In this document: in pieces, positions 29,758-39,007 of the stretch
Layout of the letters: each line of letters starts with the position of its first letter
Position numbering within the stretch: position 1 is the stretch's first letter
DNA from: CAZNPH01 sp964574985
GTDB taxonomy: Bacteria; Bacteroidota; Bacteroidia; Bacteroidales; SM23-62
Length of the DNA stretch: 64,000 nt
Assembly (NCBI GenBank): GCA_964574985.1
Contig: CAZNPH010000009.1
Coordinates: 62,001 to 126,000, forward strand
Direction of reading: 5' to 3'
The notes under the pieces: model-generated
Told to the model about the DNA's origin: nothing
What the model saw: the letters and a program-made list of their open reading frames with translations, nothing else
Database searches by the model: none
Program-made: the position numbers and the translations under genes

Positions 29758-31125
29758 ATGAGTTCCACCAGGAAAAAAATACTGGTCATCGATGATGATG
29801 TTTATATCTCCAATTTGCTGAGCAAGTTCCTGGATAAAAAGGGTTACCAGACCAAGGTGGCCCATACGGGCAAAAAAGGCGTTCAGATGATCAAGGAAAC
29901 GGACTTCGACCTGATCCTTTGTGATTACCGGCTTCCGGATATGAACGGCATGGAAATACTGAAATATTCAATCCGCAACAATCCCTCCTCCCCGGTCATC
30001 ATCATAACTGCCTATGCGGATGTCAACATGGCCGTTCAACTGATCAAGGCAGGTGCAAGGGATTATGTGACCAAACCCATTCAGCCGGAGGAGATCCTGG
30101 AACTGATCGAAAAATCCCTTACCACAAAAACACCGGAAGCATCCTTCCTGGATTTCGAACAGGATTTCATCACCGGAGACAGTCCGCAGATCAAACAGGT
30201 TCTTGAATATGTCCGGGTGGTGGCCCCCACGGAAATGACCGTGTTCATCCAGGGCGAGACGGGGTCGGGAAAAGAATACATTGCCCGGGCCATCCACCAC
30301 AACAGCCGGCGAAAGAACAAGCCCTTCGTGGCCGTGGATTGCGGTGCCATTCCCAGGGAGCTGGCAAACAGTGAATTGTTCGGGCATGTGAAAGGCGCAT
30401 TTACCGGAGCCCTGTATGACAAAAAGGGGCTTTTCCAGGAGGCCGACAAGGGAACCCTGTTCCTTGACGAGATCGGCAATCTCGGCCACGAAAACCAGGT
30501 TAAGATCCTCAGGGCCCTCCAGGAAAGAATCATCAACCGGGTCGGGGAAAACAAGAACATACCGGTCGATGTCCGGGTGATCGTGGCCACCAACGAGGAC
30601 CTTTACCAGGAGGTCAGGCAGGGCAACCTCCGGGAAGATCTATACCACCGGGTCAATGAATTCAAGATCAATCTGCCCCCCCTCCGGGAACGGGGTAACG
30701 ATGTTCTGATCTTCGCTGAAAAATTCATTGAAAGGGCAAACAAACGCTTCAATAAATCCGTCCGTTCGGTGGACGGCCATGTGAAGAAGATCCTGCTGAA
30801 TCATCCCTGGCCCGGGAACATCCGTGAACTTGAAAACGTGATCAAACGTTGTGTCCTGCTTTCGAAGAGCAATACCATAACCGCAGACCTTCTTCCCGGT
30901 GAGATCAGGACACCCGGTTTGCGACCTTTAGGCAAAACCAAAGGCACGGTGTCAGGGGAATCTTCCCTGGAGCTTAAAGGAGCAGCGGTCGAAGCCGAAA
31001 AACAGGTCATCATGAATGCCCTCAGCCAGGCAAACAACAACAAATCGAAAGCGGCCAAGCTTCTGAAAATTGACCGGAAGACCCTTTACAACAAATTGAA
31101 GCAATTCGAAATCGGTCCGGATTGA
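29758..31125 (+). CDS. NtrC-family sigma-54-dependent response regulator
   Basis: 455 residues. Receiver domain 1-120 with acidic DDD at 12-14 and phospho-acceptor Asp56 (LCDYRLPD); AAA+ domain about 140-380 with Walker A GETGSGKE (166-173), the sigma-54-contacting GAFTGA (213-218) and LFLDEIGN; C-terminal Fis-type helix-turn-helix (NNNKSKAAKLLKIDRKTLYN). It opens promoters for sigma-54 RNA polymerase when phosphorylated. No sensor kinase is next to it; the hybrid kinase at 9745 is the nearest candidate, via its Hpt. The gene is divergent from the BON/HtrA/ATPase unit, a typical arrangement for its control of that unit, though no clear -24/-12 site was seen there. Confidence 0.92.
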   Translation: MSSTRKKILVIDDDVYISNLLSKFLDKKGYQTKVAHTGKKGVQMIKETDFDLILCDYRLPDMNGMEILKYSIRNNPSSPVIIITAYADVNMAVQLIKAGARDYVTKPIQPEEILELIEKSLTTKTPEASFLDFEQDFITGDSPQIKQVLEYVRVVAPTEMTVFIQGETGSGKEYIARAIHHNSRRKNKPFVAVDCGAIPRELANSELFGHVKGAFTGALYDKKGLFQEADKGTLFLDEIGNLGHENQVKILRALQERIINRVGENKNIPVDVRVIVATNEDLYQEVRQGNLREDLYHRVNEFKINLPPLRERGNDVLIFAEKFIERANKRFNKSVRSVDGHVKKILLNHPWPGNIRELENVIKRCVLLSKSNTITADLLPGEIRTPGLRPLGKTKGTVSGESSLELKGAAVEAEKQVIMNALSQANNNKSKAAKLLKIDRKTLYNKLKQFEIGPD

Positions 31126-31170
31126 ATTCTGGCATGATATTTTATGATTCTTCCATAAAAACACATTGCC

Positions 31171-31773
31171 ATGAATTATCAACTACCCGAACTGTATTTT
31201 GCATATGACGCACTCGAACCATACATAGACGCCGAAACGGTCGAGATCCATCATGACAGGCACCATGCAAAATACACCGAAAAATTCAACCAGGCGATTG
31301 AAGAAAACGGACTTGGCACCAAGACCGTGGAAGACATATTCAGTAAGGTGTCAAAATATCCCGATTCCGTAAGGAACAACGGAGGAGGATATTACAATCA
31401 CAACCTTTACTGGGAAAATCTTACCCCCAACGGAGGCGGATTGCCCGAAGGAGAACTTCTGAAGGCAATCGAAAAGTATTTCGGGTCATTCGAAAAATTC
31501 AAAAAAGAGTTGTCCGGTGCTGCCGCTTCACAATTCGGTTCGGGCTGGGCATGGCTCATATCAACCGGGGACGGTTTGAGGGTCATTTCCACGCCCAACC
31601 AGGATAATTCCCTGATGGACATTTCCCAGGTAAAAGGCAAGCCCCTGCTTGCCCTGGATGTATGGGAACATGCCTATTACCTGAAATACAAAAACAAAAG
31701 ACCGGAATACATCACCCAGTTCTGGAACATCATCAACTGGGATGCCGTAGCACGGAGGTTTGTTCCCATTTGA
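31171..31773 (+). CDS. Superoxide dismutase, Fe/Mn type (cytoplasmic)
   Basis: 200 residues with the whole Fe/Mn-SOD fold and no signal. The metal ligands are His27 (IHHDRHH), a second His in NNGGGYYNHNLYW and the Asp/His pair in LDVWEHAYY; GSGWAWL is also present. It removes superoxide using Fe or Mn; metal preference cannot be judged safely by eye. 45 bases after the NtrC-type gene, so it may share that transcript. A lipoprotein paralogue lies at 34189-34986. Confidence 0.93.
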   Translation: MNYQLPELYFAYDALEPYIDAETVEIHHDRHHAKYTEKFNQAIEENGLGTKTVEDIFSKVSKYPDSVRNNGGGYYNHNLYWENLTPNGGGLPEGELLKAIEKYFGSFEKFKKELSGAAASQFGSGWAWLISTGDGLRVISTPNQDNSLMDISQVKGKPLLALDVWEHAYYLKYKNKRPEYITQFWNIINWDAVARRFVPI

Positions 31774-31853
31774 ACCGTTTGCACGGGCATTTATTTCCAT
31801 CATTTGTGTATGAATATCTACAGAAAACCAAAAATTTATTAAAAACATTGATT

Positions 31854-32288
31854 ATGAAACTTATGAAAATAACAAAACTGGCATTAATCACAATCATGAT
31901 CGGGATGGTTGCATCCTGCGGACAATCCGGCAAAAAAGAGAAACCGGGCGAACTTGAAAAAGAATTGCAGGATGTAGGAGAAGTTTCCGGGGAGAAACTG
32001 GCCGAAGAGCAAAAACAGCTCAAAAAAGAAGCAAAGCAGATCCTGAACGATTATAAGGCCCAAATGGAAAAATATGAAGCAAAAGCCGTAACCACAAAAA
32101 GGGAAATGGCGGAAAAAACAAAACGCGTATACGACAGTCTCCGAAAAGAAAGTGAGATGCTTCGGGCCAGAATCGACAGCATAGAAAATCAATCGGCCCG
32201 GGACTGGAAAGAGTTCAGAAAAGAAATGGAATATGACATGTACCGGTTAAGGGATGGCGTGGAAACTTTTTTTGAAGACAATCTGTAA
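31854..32288 (+). CDS. Coiled-coil lipoprotein, hypothetical
   Basis: About 144 residues from ATG 31854. The signal has a lipobox VASC; the mature part is almost wholly charged helix (Glu/Lys/Gln-rich heptads) with no globular domain. It resembles small envelope lipoproteins in shape but I cannot assign a family. It lies five bases before ftsH and may modulate envelope quality control. A frame reaching back to 31662 overlaps the SOD gene and is not coding at its N-terminus. Confidence 0.65.
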   Translation: MKLMKITKLALITIMIGMVASCGQSGKKEKPGELEKELQDVGEVSGEKLAEEQKQLKKEAKQILNDYKAQMEKYEAKAVTTKREMAEKTKRVYDSLRKESEMLRARIDSIENQSARDWKEFRKEMEYDMYRLRDGVETFFEDNL

Positions 32289-32293
32289 ATAAC

Positions 32294-34186
32294 GTGTCCG
32301 TAAAAAAACCAAAGAAAATCCCTGTCTGGTATTACCTGTTGTTTTTCCTGATCATCATAGGTGTGCAGATGCTCTTTTTTTCGGGGCCGGAAACCACCAG
32401 TATCAGCTATGACCAATTCAGGGACAGTCTGGAAGCAGGACGGATCAAATCCGTGGTGATCAAGGAAGATAAGATCGAAGGGTTTTTCAAATTCCGCGGT
32501 GACAGTCTGCGCACCCGGAAAGAACAACCCGATACTTTGAGTGAATTGCCTGACCCGGCAAAACTCAGACAACCCGCAAGGCCCGAAAAGGGCGAAAAAG
32601 GACAGAAATTCAAGGTGGTAAGGGTCAATGATGAAACCCTCATAGAGGATCTGGAAAAACACAATGTCAACTATACAGCAAAAAAAGATTCCAACTGGTT
32701 CTGGAACCTGCTGATCTGGTTGTTTCCCCTGCTGCTTATATTCTATCTCTTCAGCGCCGCATCCCGCAGCATGAAAAAAGGGAAAAGGAATATGTTCAAT
32801 TTCGGCCGGTCCGGGGCAAAACCCTTCAACAAATCGGATGAGAACAAAATTACTTTCGATGATGTAGCCGGCGTGGACGAAGCCAAGCAGGAACTCAGGG
32901 AAATGATCGAATTTCTCAGGCATCCCGGCAAATTCACCAAGCTTGGAGGAAAAATTCCCAAGGGAGTGATTCTGATTGGCCCCCCGGGTACGGGAAAAAC
33001 CTTGCTGGCCAGGGCCGTGGCCGGAGAAGCCAGTGTCCCCTTTTACAGTCTGACCGGTTCGGAGTTCGTCGAAATGTTCGTGGGCGTAGGCGCAGCCAGG
33101 GTCAGGGACCTGTTCAAGGAAGCAAAAAAGAATGCCCCCTGCATCATTTTTATTGATGAGATCGATGCCATCGGAAAAAGCCGTTCACAAAGCACACAGG
33201 TAGGCAGCAACGAAGAACGGGAAAACACCCTTCATCAGCTGCTGGCTGAAATGGACGGTTTCAGTCCGGGTGACAACGTCATCGTGATCGCGTCCACTAA
33301 CCGCCCGGAAATCCTGGACAGGGCATTGCTCAGGCCGGGACGGTTCGACCGGCAGGTGCTTCTTGACCGGCCGGATCTGAAAGGGCGGGAAGAAATACTG
33401 AAAGTGCATGCCCGCGACCTGACCCTGGATCCCAAACTGGACCTTAAAGAGGTGGCGGCACAAACCCCCGGGTTTTCAGGTGCCGATCTGGCGAATATCT
33501 GCAATGAAGCCGCCCTGCTTGCTTCCAGAAAAGACAAGAAAAACATCAGCCTCAAGGATTTCCAGAATGCGATCGAGCGGGTGATCGCCGGACTCGAGAA
33601 GAAAAACAGGCTGATCAACCCCAAAGAAAGGAAAGTGGTGGCATACCATGAATCGGGCCATGCCATCGTGGGCTATTTCACCCCCGGGGCCGATCCGGTA
33701 CACAAGGTATCTATCATTCCCAGGGGCATTGGTTCCCTTGGATATACACTGCAGGCACCCACCGAAGACCGCTACCTGATGTCAAAATCCGAATTGACGG
33801 GTAAGGTCAAGGGATTGCTGGGTGGCCGGGCTGCCGAAGAGACCGTCTTCAATGAAATATCCACGGGCGGGGCCAACGACCTGGAACGCGTCACCCGCAT
33901 CGTCAGGGAGATGGTAACCGTATACGGAATGAGCGACAAGATCCCCAATATCTCATTGAAAAAACAGGGGCAGGCCCGGTTTCTCGGACAGGAAGCCCTG
34001 GTGGAAAAAAGATCGGAAAAACTGGAACAAACCATCGATGATGAAATCCTCCGGTTCATCAACGATTGCTACAAGGAAGCAAAGGAATTGCTCAACAAAA
34101 AGCGGGATGAACTGGAAGAAATGGCCTCACAACTCCTTGAAAAGGAAACCCTTTCACAAAAAGACGTGGAAAACATCCTGAAATAG
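32294..34186 (+). CDS. ftsH: ATP-dependent zinc metalloprotease FtsH
   Basis: 630 residues. Two membrane helices (near residues 10-28 and 137-155) flank a periplasmic loop; the AAA+ domain has Walker A GPPGTGKT (229-236), Walker [12 protein letters not shown] and the SRH region; the protease has His452-Glu453-x-x-His456 (HESGH) and the downstream Asp. It extracts and degrades membrane and damaged soluble proteins. Start is a GTG at 32294 immediately after the lipoprotein stop. The protein is of ordinary length. Clustering with HtrA, BON and SOD genes suggests an extra stress copy rather than the only ftsH, but that cannot be shown here. Confidence 0.93.
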   Translation: MSVKKPKKIPVWYYLLFFLIIIGVQMLFFSGPETTSISYDQFRDSLEAGRIKSVVIKEDKIEGFFKFRGDSLRTRKEQPDTLSELPDPAKLRQPARPEKGEKGQKFKVVRVNDETLIEDLEKHNVNYTAKKDSNWFWNLLIWLFPLLLIFYLFSAASRSMKKGKRNMFNFGRSGAKPFNKSDENKITFDDVAGVDEAKQELREMIEFLRHPGKFTKLGGKIPKGVILIGPPGTGKTLLARAVAGEASVPFYSLTGSEFVEMFVGVGAARVRDLFKEAKKNAPCIIFIDEIDAIGKSRSQSTQVGSNEERENTLHQLLAEMDGFSPGDNVIVIASTNRPEILDRALLRPGRFDRQVLLDRPDLKGREEILKVHARDLTLDPKLDLKEVAAQTPGFSGADLANICNEAALLASRKDKKNISLKDFQNAIERVIAGLEKKNRLINPKERKVVAYHESGHAIVGYFTPGADPVHKVSIIPRGIGSLGYTLQAPTEDRYLMSKSELTGKVKGLLGGRAAEETVFNEISTGGANDLERVTRIVREMVTVYGMSDKIPNISLKKQGQARFLGQEALVEKRSEKLEQTIDDEILRFINDCYKEAKELLNKKRDELEEMASQLLEKETLSQKDVENILK

Positions 34187-34188
34187 GA

Positions 34189-34986
34189 TCACGCACCCAC
34201 AATGCTTATGGCTTCCTCATATCTTTTCTCCACTTCCTTCCAGTTGACCACATCCCAGAAACCGTCCACGAATTCTGCACGCCGGTTCTGATAATTCAGG
34301 TAATAGGCATGTTCCCATACATCGACCACCAGAATGGGTATCCCCTTTTTCCCGGAAACATCCATGATGGGATTGACATGATTGGAAGTAGAGGCAATCT
34401 CCAGGTTGCCGTGTCGGTTCACGATGAGCCAGGTCCATCCGCTGGCAAATTTGCTTTTGGCCTCGTCGGAAAACTTCTGCCTGAATTCTTCAAAGGAATC
34501 AAAGTATTTAACAATTGCTTCGGCCAGTTTTCCTTCCGGCTCCCCGCCTCCTTCCGGCGACATGACCGACCAGTAAAGGTTATGATTGTAATATCCTCCT
34601 CCATTGTTCTTCACCGCTTCCGGATAAATGCTGATCTCCCGGAACAGCTCGAACAGGGCTTTGCTCTGCATTTCCGTATTTTCCACGGCGGCATTCAGCT
34701 TGTTCTTGTAACCCGTGTGATGCTTATCGAAGTGGATGTCTCCTGTCATGGCATCCAGGTAGGGCTGGAGATCCCCGGCACCGTATGCCCTGGGGTGCAT
34801 CTCATACGGGTAGGTCAGTTCATAATCCGCCAATTTGGAAAGGTCAATCTGAATGGTCTCTATGGCAGCAATTTCAGGGGATACTACCGAACTTTCCTCG
34901 GTGGTGGCCGTTTGCCGGCAACCGTACATATACCAGGCCAGTAATAAACCCAGCGAACAGATCATCAGTTGTTTTCTCATTTTCAT
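34189..34986 (-). CDS. Lipoprotein Fe/Mn superoxide dismutase
   Basis: 265 residues. A lipobox signal (LLLAWYMYGC, Cys23) and a 40-residue linker precede a complete Fe/Mn-SOD domain: first His in DIHFDKHH, GGGYYNHNLYW, GWTWL and VDVWEHAYYLNY. It should scavenge superoxide outside the cytoplasm. It converges with ftsH, two bases apart, and its SOD domain is clearly homologous to the cytoplasmic SOD at 31171 but more divergent at the N-terminus. Envelope-anchored Fe/Mn SODs are unusual compared with periplasmic Cu/Zn SODs. Confidence 0.88.
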   Translation of the reverse strand: MKMRKQLMICSLGLLLAWYMYGCRQTATTEESSVVSPEIAAIETIQIDLSKLADYELTYPYEMHPRAYGAGDLQPYLDAMTGDIHFDKHHTGYKNKLNAAVENTEMQSKALFELFREISIYPEAVKNNGGGYYNHNLYWSVMSPEGGGEPEGKLAEAIVKYFDSFEEFRQKFSDEAKSKFASGWTWLIVNRHGNLEIASTSNHVNPIMDVSGKKGIPILVVDVWEHAYYLNYQNRRAEFVDGFWDVVNWKEVEKRYEEAISIVGA

Positions 34987-35055
34987 TTGTTTTTACGTCG
35001 TTTTTTACCGGTTGAAAGCGATAAAATATAACAAATAAAACGGACTAATAAAAAT

Positions 35056-37332
35056 TTATTCCAGCATGGCGCCCAGTTCGATCTCCCCCCAGGCATAGGG
35101 AGGCTCCGGGCTGTGCCAGGGATTTTTCCTTCCGATCCATCTCAGGCCGTTGGATGACCGGGTAACGTGTCCGCTCTGGTTCACACCCGGGGGCATATGC
35201 TCACCCGGGTCACGGTCATTGAATCCCGGGGAAAAGGCCAGCCGTGTGCCTGCATCCGGCTCCGACGACAATCCGCCCCCGTATTCACTCCAGGGGATGA
35301 ACAATTCCTGCGCCTTATAAAAACAGGATGTTTTGATGTTTTCCGCTTCAAAACCGAACTGCGATCTTGCATCTTCGAAAGTGAAATAAATGGCGTGAAA
35401 ATCCCAGGGGGCGGGAACCGTGCGTTTGAATCCTTGCGGCCTTTCCTTTTCCGTCCCGCATGCCACCTGATATTGTTTGGATGTGGATGTCATCCCGTAA
35501 TATCTCGATATGAGCATATCCTTGCTTTCAGGCTTGCAGATGGATTTTACCGGGCGGCTGTCCATCATGAGGTTGACCGCATCAAAATCGTGATAGAACA
35601 TTTCCATTTCCGTACCGGTGAATCCATTCGGCCAGGGCACATCCTGGTCGTCGTTGATCTCAAACAGCAGATAAACCCCGTCCCCGCCATAGGCCGCTTT
35701 CACCGTGACATTGCAGTCATGGGAAATGCAAAAATTAAACTCCGCGTTATCGGTTGCTGAATTCCTCTGCCTCATATCGTTTTGCTTCATCTCGATGTAA
35801 TCCAGCCGGTCATCGATCTTTTCCCAAAATCCGGATAATTTGCCGTCACGGGCAGAGAACTGTTTTTCCTGTTCCGCGGTCAGTCCGTACGCCACCAGAA
35901 CACTGTCCTCCGGATCCGGTTCAGTACAGTCTACCTGTTCCCCTGCATTTTTCGACCCCTTGTTCTTTTTGCCCGCATATTCTGACTCAGGATACCTGCA
36001 ATGCCAGTCCATGGAGGGATCCCTGACAAAAAAATGACGGGGAGGACAGGTCCGCCGGTCGCCCGATCGACCGGTTGCCAGTGCAGTTATGCAATATACC
36101 CGGCTTCCACCGTCTATGACAACTTCTATTTCCGGCTTGTTTCCGGAACGGACTTCCCCGAGCTTTTCCGCTCCGTTGAAAAATTCGATCTTTTGCCAAT
36201 CCGCAAACGCTTCCGCATCACATCCCACGGTGAGGGTTTTCCCCGGATCCATCACAGGGCCGCCCAGACTGTAGAAATGGCCGGGCTCCAGACTGGGATC
36301 ATATGTATTGTCGGATTCGGGAATTACGATGGAAAGCGGATTGTAATGGGTGGCCAGACTCCGGTAAACATATGCCATATCCTTGTTCAGCACCCAACCC
36401 GAATTATCCGGGTCGCCTTCATATTCCCCATAGCGAGCAATGTAGGTGAGTCCGCTCCCCCAGCTGCTCTGGTCAACCAGCCAGCCGTCTTCTTCTTTCA
36501 GTTTCTTCAGTCTGACTTTCCCTTCGGCCGGATCTTCCGTTTCCGGATAACGGGCTGCTACCGCCTGTTCGACCAGTTTGGTATACACATCATATGTATA
36601 CCCGTCTTCATGCCCTTTGAGTTCCACGGCCCAGCTCCACAACGCGCCCCTGCTGCGGGCATTCTTCATGAGCTTCCGTCCGGCATCAACACCCCCGGGC
36701 ATCCCTTGCCTGGCGAGAATCATGTTAACAAGCAGGTCAAATTTCCCGATCACATGGATGCCAGGGACATGCAGTGCCTCATCAACCGGTATCTCCGGAT
36801 TGTAGAAGGGGCCCACATTGGCCAGAAAGCAGATCGCCCGTTCCGGAGCATAATTTACAAAGCCATAGGTGGAAGCACCGCCGTTCGAACTGCCGTACAT
36901 GGCAAAAGGAACGTTGGCAAGTTCCGGATGATGCCCCAGTTTGGCAAATTCATCCAGTGCCCGGAAAAAGACCGGGGCTCCGTCATCATACACCTCGCGC
37001 CCGGGAAAGTTGTGGAGTCCGGCCAGCCCAAAACCCAGTCCGGCCGCAAAATCACGCACATTTCCATCACGGGCAAAATTCCTTGTATCCCCGGAGCTTC
37101 CTCCGTGACCCATGATCAAAATTCCCCTGACCGGATCGGCACCGGGCGGTACCCATAACTTGATCATCCTGAGCCTTTCTGAATCGCAAAAATCATAGTA
37201 GCAACCGTCCCAGGAAACCTTGTCACCGTTTTCCAGAGTTTTGATCCCGGCCGAAACAACCGGAGCCGGCAACAGCACCAGCATTCCGGCCAGCAAAAAC
37301 GTTTTTTTGCTTTTTTGGATTAATGTTCTCAT
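35056..37332 (-). CDS. Secreted alpha/beta-hydrolase with C-terminal CBM9-like/DOMON-like region
   Basis: 758 residues. Signal peptide (cleavage near VVSAG). Residues about 25-270 form an alpha/beta-hydrolase: oxyanion GHGGSSGD and nucleophile elbow YGSSNGG with Ser about residue 149; the His is probably in LKGHEDGYTYD. A middle immunoglobulin-like portion follows, and residues about 500-755 resemble carbohydrate-binding module family 9 (YLLFEINDDQ, ending AWGEIELG). Likely an esterase acting on a polysaccharide, removing acetyl, methyl or feruloyl groups. First in a unit with GH29 (three bases between the genes). Confidence 0.6.
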   Translation of the reverse strand: MRTLIQKSKKTFLLAGMLVLLPAPVVSAGIKTLENGDKVSWDGCYYDFCDSERLRMIKLWVPPGADPVRGILIMGHGGSSGDTRNFARDGNVRDFAAGLGFGLAGLHNFPGREVYDDGAPVFFRALDEFAKLGHHPELANVPFAMYGSSNGGASTYGFVNYAPERAICFLANVGPFYNPEIPVDEALHVPGIHVIGKFDLLVNMILARQGMPGGVDAGRKLMKNARSRGALWSWAVELKGHEDGYTYDVYTKLVEQAVAARYPETEDPAEGKVRLKKLKEEDGWLVDQSSWGSGLTYIARYGEYEGDPDNSGWVLNKDMAYVYRSLATHYNPLSIVIPESDNTYDPSLEPGHFYSLGGPVMDPGKTLTVGCDAEAFADWQKIEFFNGAEKLGEVRSGNKPEIEVVIDGGSRVYCITALATGRSGDRRTCPPRHFFVRDPSMDWHCRYPESEYAGKKNKGSKNAGEQVDCTEPDPEDSVLVAYGLTAEQEKQFSARDGKLSGFWEKIDDRLDYIEMKQNDMRQRNSATDNAEFNFCISHDCNVTVKAAYGGDGVYLLFEINDDQDVPWPNGFTGTEMEMFYHDFDAVNLMMDSRPVKSICKPESKDMLISRYYGMTSTSKQYQVACGTEKERPQGFKRTVPAPWDFHAIYFTFEDARSQFGFEAENIKTSCFYKAQELFIPWSEYGGGLSSEPDAGTRLAFSPGFNDRDPGEHMPPGVNQSGHVTRSSNGLRWIGRKNPWHSPEPPYAWGEIELGAMLE

Positions 37333-37334
37333 AA

Positions 37335-38978
37335 TTATCTGATATTAAATTTCAGGACCCATGCATGCCTGCAGGGCCTTTTTGAAGGATCTTCTATCAT
37401 TTCTGCGGGCACCCTGGCAGTCAGTCCCCACAATCTTTCCCCTGTATCCACCCATTCAACGGGCCGGTCATATCCGAGCAAACGCACTTCACTGCCGGGG
37501 ACCGGATGGGCACCCCGGCAGATAAATGTTTCGCTTCCGGGCCAGTCGAAAAAGATGGCATAAGCCCGGGTACTGTCTTTGCTCATGGTATACCAGACCA
37601 GCTGGCCCAGCTGGGTATTCTCACATAGTTTTTTAAAGGGACGGGTGCCGTAAATGGCTTCCCCGTTTACCTTCAGCCAATCACCCAGCTCTTTCAGCAA
37701 TTCCAGCTGGATATGCGATATATTGCCTGTGCCATCCGGATTCACCATCAGATTGAGATTGCCTCCCTTGGCCACGATCCTGACCAGCATCTCCACCAGC
37801 TGCCCGGCCGTTATGTAATTTCCCCGGGTATCGGCACGGTTGTAACCATAGGATCCGGACATGGACCGGTTTTCCTCCCAGGGATAATCAATGGGCTCAA
37901 CCACCCGGTCTGTTTCGCTGGTATAAAAATCGCCGTACTCCCCGCGGGTTTCCATGCCCAGCCGGTCATTGGCCACCACCTCTTTTCTTCCTTCAGCCCG
38001 GTTATAAAAATACGCAACGATGTCCGGGGTCCGGTAATATTCCGCGGGCCTCAGCCACTCCCCGTCAAACCACAGGATGTCCGGATCATAGCGGTCAATA
38101 TAATCCTTTGCCTGGGGAACTATATATTCATTTATGAAATCATATACGGGTATCTTCCCCGACAGCATACGGTTGTGCTTTTCCGGGATGAATTTCCCCC
38201 TGATTTCACCGTTTTCCCTGACAACTTCCGCATCTTCCGGGGCAGTGCCGTCAGACCAGTACCGGACATACATCTGCCCGCCTTCACCGATCATGGGATA
38301 TTCATATTCATCCACCGAAAAATAAAAACCATGGTAGAGTCCGGCCCGCTCACATTCTCTGATCAATTCCAGGGAAAGATCCCTACCCGGCATCATGTCC
38401 ACCGCATCCCGCTTTGTATATTTCGAATCCCACAAGCAGTAACCGTCATGATGTTTGTTAAAGGGCACCAGATATTTTGCCCCGGTTTCCCTGGCCAGTT
38501 CGACAACCTCCCGGGCATCAAAATCCGCAGCCGTAAACAGGGGAATGAAATCATCCCGTTCGAAATCCTCTCCCCATACACTGTCATGATAGGCTTCATT
38601 CTCGCGGTACATCTTCATCAGGTACCAGTCCGGGTACCTGGCCCGATTCCATTCCTTCCGGTCATAGCCCCCGATGGAATAAGGTCCCCAGTCATAAAAG
38701 ATCCCCAGTTTCGCATCCAGGTACCATTCCGGGGTCTTATGCCGGTCGATCGATTGCAGGATGCCCCTGTATTTTCCCTCCCTGTTCACCTGACCGAGTA
38801 TCTGCATGTCGTCCCTTGCCTGGCAGATCATCTTTTCGGAAAATTGCTCATGAAGCTGTTCAATGCTGTATTCAAAACTGAAAGGTTCGAAATCCGCTTG
38901 CTTTGCATCTTCCCTGCAGCCCCCCAGCAGAATTGCAGAAGCGCTGCAAAGCAGCAATAAATGTCTTTTTTCTTTCAT
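37335..38978 (-). CDS. Alpha-L-fucosidase, GH29 family, lipoprotein
   Basis: 547 residues. Lipobox LGGC ends the signal. The GH29 TIM barrel is clear: WYLDAKLGIFYDWGPYS (usual HxGxFxW opening with a Tyr-Asp change), KHHDGYCLWDS, and the nucleophile Asp in DILWFDGEW near residue 310. The C-terminal beta-sandwich follows. It removes alpha-L-fucose from polysaccharides or glycans; with the sulfatase at 4779 it would suit fucoidan use. The family opening GVFFHW is GIFYDW here. Downstream of the hydrolase in reading direction is the SSS gene on the same strand upstream of it. Confidence 0.88.
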   Translation of the reverse strand: MKEKRHLLLLCSASAILLGGCREDAKQADFEPFSFEYSIEQLHEQFSEKMICQARDDMQILGQVNREGKYRGILQSIDRHKTPEWYLDAKLGIFYDWGPYSIGGYDRKEWNRARYPDWYLMKMYRENEAYHDSVWGEDFERDDFIPLFTAADFDAREVVELARETGAKYLVPFNKHHDGYCLWDSKYTKRDAVDMMPGRDLSLELIRECERAGLYHGFYFSVDEYEYPMIGEGGQMYVRYWSDGTAPEDAEVVRENGEIRGKFIPEKHNRMLSGKIPVYDFINEYIVPQAKDYIDRYDPDILWFDGEWLRPAEYYRTPDIVAYFYNRAEGRKEVVANDRLGMETRGEYGDFYTSETDRVVEPIDYPWEENRSMSGSYGYNRADTRGNYITAGQLVEMLVRIVAKGGNLNLMVNPDGTGNISHIQLELLKELGDWLKVNGEAIYGTRPFKKLCENTQLGQLVWYTMSKDSTRAYAIFFDWPGSETFICRGAHPVPGSEVRLLGYDRPVEWVDTGERLWGLTARVPAEMIEDPSKRPCRHAWVLKFNIR

Positions 38979-39007
38979 CTTGTTTGTTTTTTCTATTAAG
39001 TCTCAGT

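Noticed and set aside
31126..31170. Sigma-54 site before the cytoplasmic SOD (CTGGCAT...)
   Set aside because: The -24 half is partly present but the -12 half at the required spacing reads TA instead of GC.
36001..37158. Long plus-strand open frame opposite the hydrolase gene
   Set aside because: No domain or signal; the minus-strand protein accounts for the sequence.
37713..38960. Long plus-strand open frame opposite the GH29 gene
   Set aside because: The minus-strand frame has a complete fucosidase fold; the opposite frame has no recognised domain and reflects base composition.
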